From: Candidatus Tectimicrobiota bacterium
Lineage (GTDB): Bacteria; UBA8248
NCBI GenBank assembly: GCA_016184445.1
Contig: JACPCT010000063.1
Span: 1 to 5,809, forward strand
Direction: 5' to 3'
Length of the DNA stretch: 5,809 bases
Part shown: in pieces, positions 5,437 to 5,809 of the stretch
Position numbering within the stretch: position 1 is the first letter of the stretch
How the letters are laid out: each line of letters starts with the position of its first letter
Program-made: the position numbers and the translations under genes
Notes under the pieces: model-generated
The model's input: only the letters and a program-made list of their open reading frames with translations
The model's database searches: none
What the model was told of the DNA's origin: nothing

Positions 5437-5809
5437 CTATTCCCCCGCCCACCTCGTCTCCCGCAAATTCTCCACCACGACCCGCCCGGCCTTCACGACC
5501 CAGCGCTTCTCGGGCTGATCGATGATGATGTCGTTGTAGTTGAGGGTGTCGAGGACGGTGAAGTCGGCGTCCTTGCCAGGGGCGATACCGTAGCGGTCCT
5601 CCACCCCGAGCACCCGGGCGGCGTTCGCGGTGAACATGGGGGGGATGAGGGCGCGCTCGGCGGTCCCGCTCATGTGGGCGACGCAGGCGAGGAGGAGGCC
5701 GATCTCCAGGAGGTCGCCGCGGCCCGAGGGGGTGAAGGCGTTGCGGATGTTGTTGGAGGCGATGGAGACGTTGGCCCCCGCCCGCAGGAGCGCCTTGACG
5801 GGGGTGAGG
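5437..5809 (-). CDS. Amidohydrolase-superfamily protein, cytosine deaminase-like, C-terminal part only
   Basis: The reverse strand is open from the right edge of the window to a TAG at 5439-5437, giving the last 123 residues; the start and the N-terminal metal-binding HxH lie outside. Visible landmarks are VSIASNNIRNAFTPSG (fragment residues 14-29), the position where cytosine deaminase-type barrels carry their final catalytic Asp, then GDLLEIG (31-37), FTANAARVLGV, and the C-terminal small-domain signature GIAPGKDADFTVLD. Such enzymes hydrolyse amide, amidine or ring C-N bonds in the cytoplasm; the substrate cannot be named from this part. Asn stands where E. coli CodA has Asp313, by remembered alignment. 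It lies upstream of the DUF1116 gene on the same strand, separated by 243 bp. An allantoinase, dihydroorotase or triazine-type hydrolase would be alternatives, but the C-terminal part looks most like CodA relatives. Confidence 0.85.
   Translation of the reverse strand, partial: LTPVKALLRAGANVSIASNNIRNAFTPSGRGDLLEIGLLLACVAHMSGTAERALIPPMFTANAARVLGVEDRYGIAPGKDADFTVLDTLNYNDIIIDQPEKRWVVKAGRVVVENLRETRWAGE

Overview
The window is very GC-rich bacterial DNA with dense coding, C/G-ending codons, and long open frames antisense to every real gene. Shine-Dalgarno sites precede three of the four visible starts. It looks like a chromosomal fragment of a high-GC environmental bacterium, but nothing in it fixes the phylum.

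Layout, left to right: (1) the N-terminal 215 residues of a TerC/Alx-family membrane protein on the minus strand, running off the left edge; (2) a 240-bp divergent intergenic region holding two strong hairpins, one in the TerC leader and one in the leader of the next gene; (3) a plus-strand pair, probably co-transcribed: an M24-family (prolidase/Xaa-Pro peptidase-like) metallohydrolase followed 79 bp later by a thiamine-diphosphate enzyme of the benzoylformate decarboxylase/acetolactate synthase superfamily; (4) a 116-bp convergent gap containing an 87-nt element that can fold into a cloverleaf-like four-way junction; (5) a minus-strand DUF1116 (YlbE/AllG-like) gene preceded by three in-phase 10-bp repeats; (6) a GC-rich 243-bp spacer with a possible terminator; (7) the C-terminal 123 residues of a minus-strand cytosine-deaminase-like amidohydrolase, running off the right edge.

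The four genes right of TerC look like a small-molecule catabolic neighbourhood: a C-N or peptide-bond hydrolase, a ThDP lyase/decarboxylase, a relative of an oxamate carbamoyltransferase subunit, and an amidohydrolase. This mix of families recalls ureide (allantoin) degradation clusters, but the usual DUF1116 partners (FdrA/AllF, AllH, carbamate kinase) are absent from the window. The ThDP enzyme keeps the cofactor-activating glutamate that glyoxylate carboligase lacks, so the substrate remains unknown. TerC is divergent and probably belongs to another unit (metal export).

The points most worth a second look are the cloverleaf element, the 10-bp repeat triplet upstream of DUF1116, the stem in the TerC leader, the orphan DUF1116 gene, and active-site departures in three enzymes.
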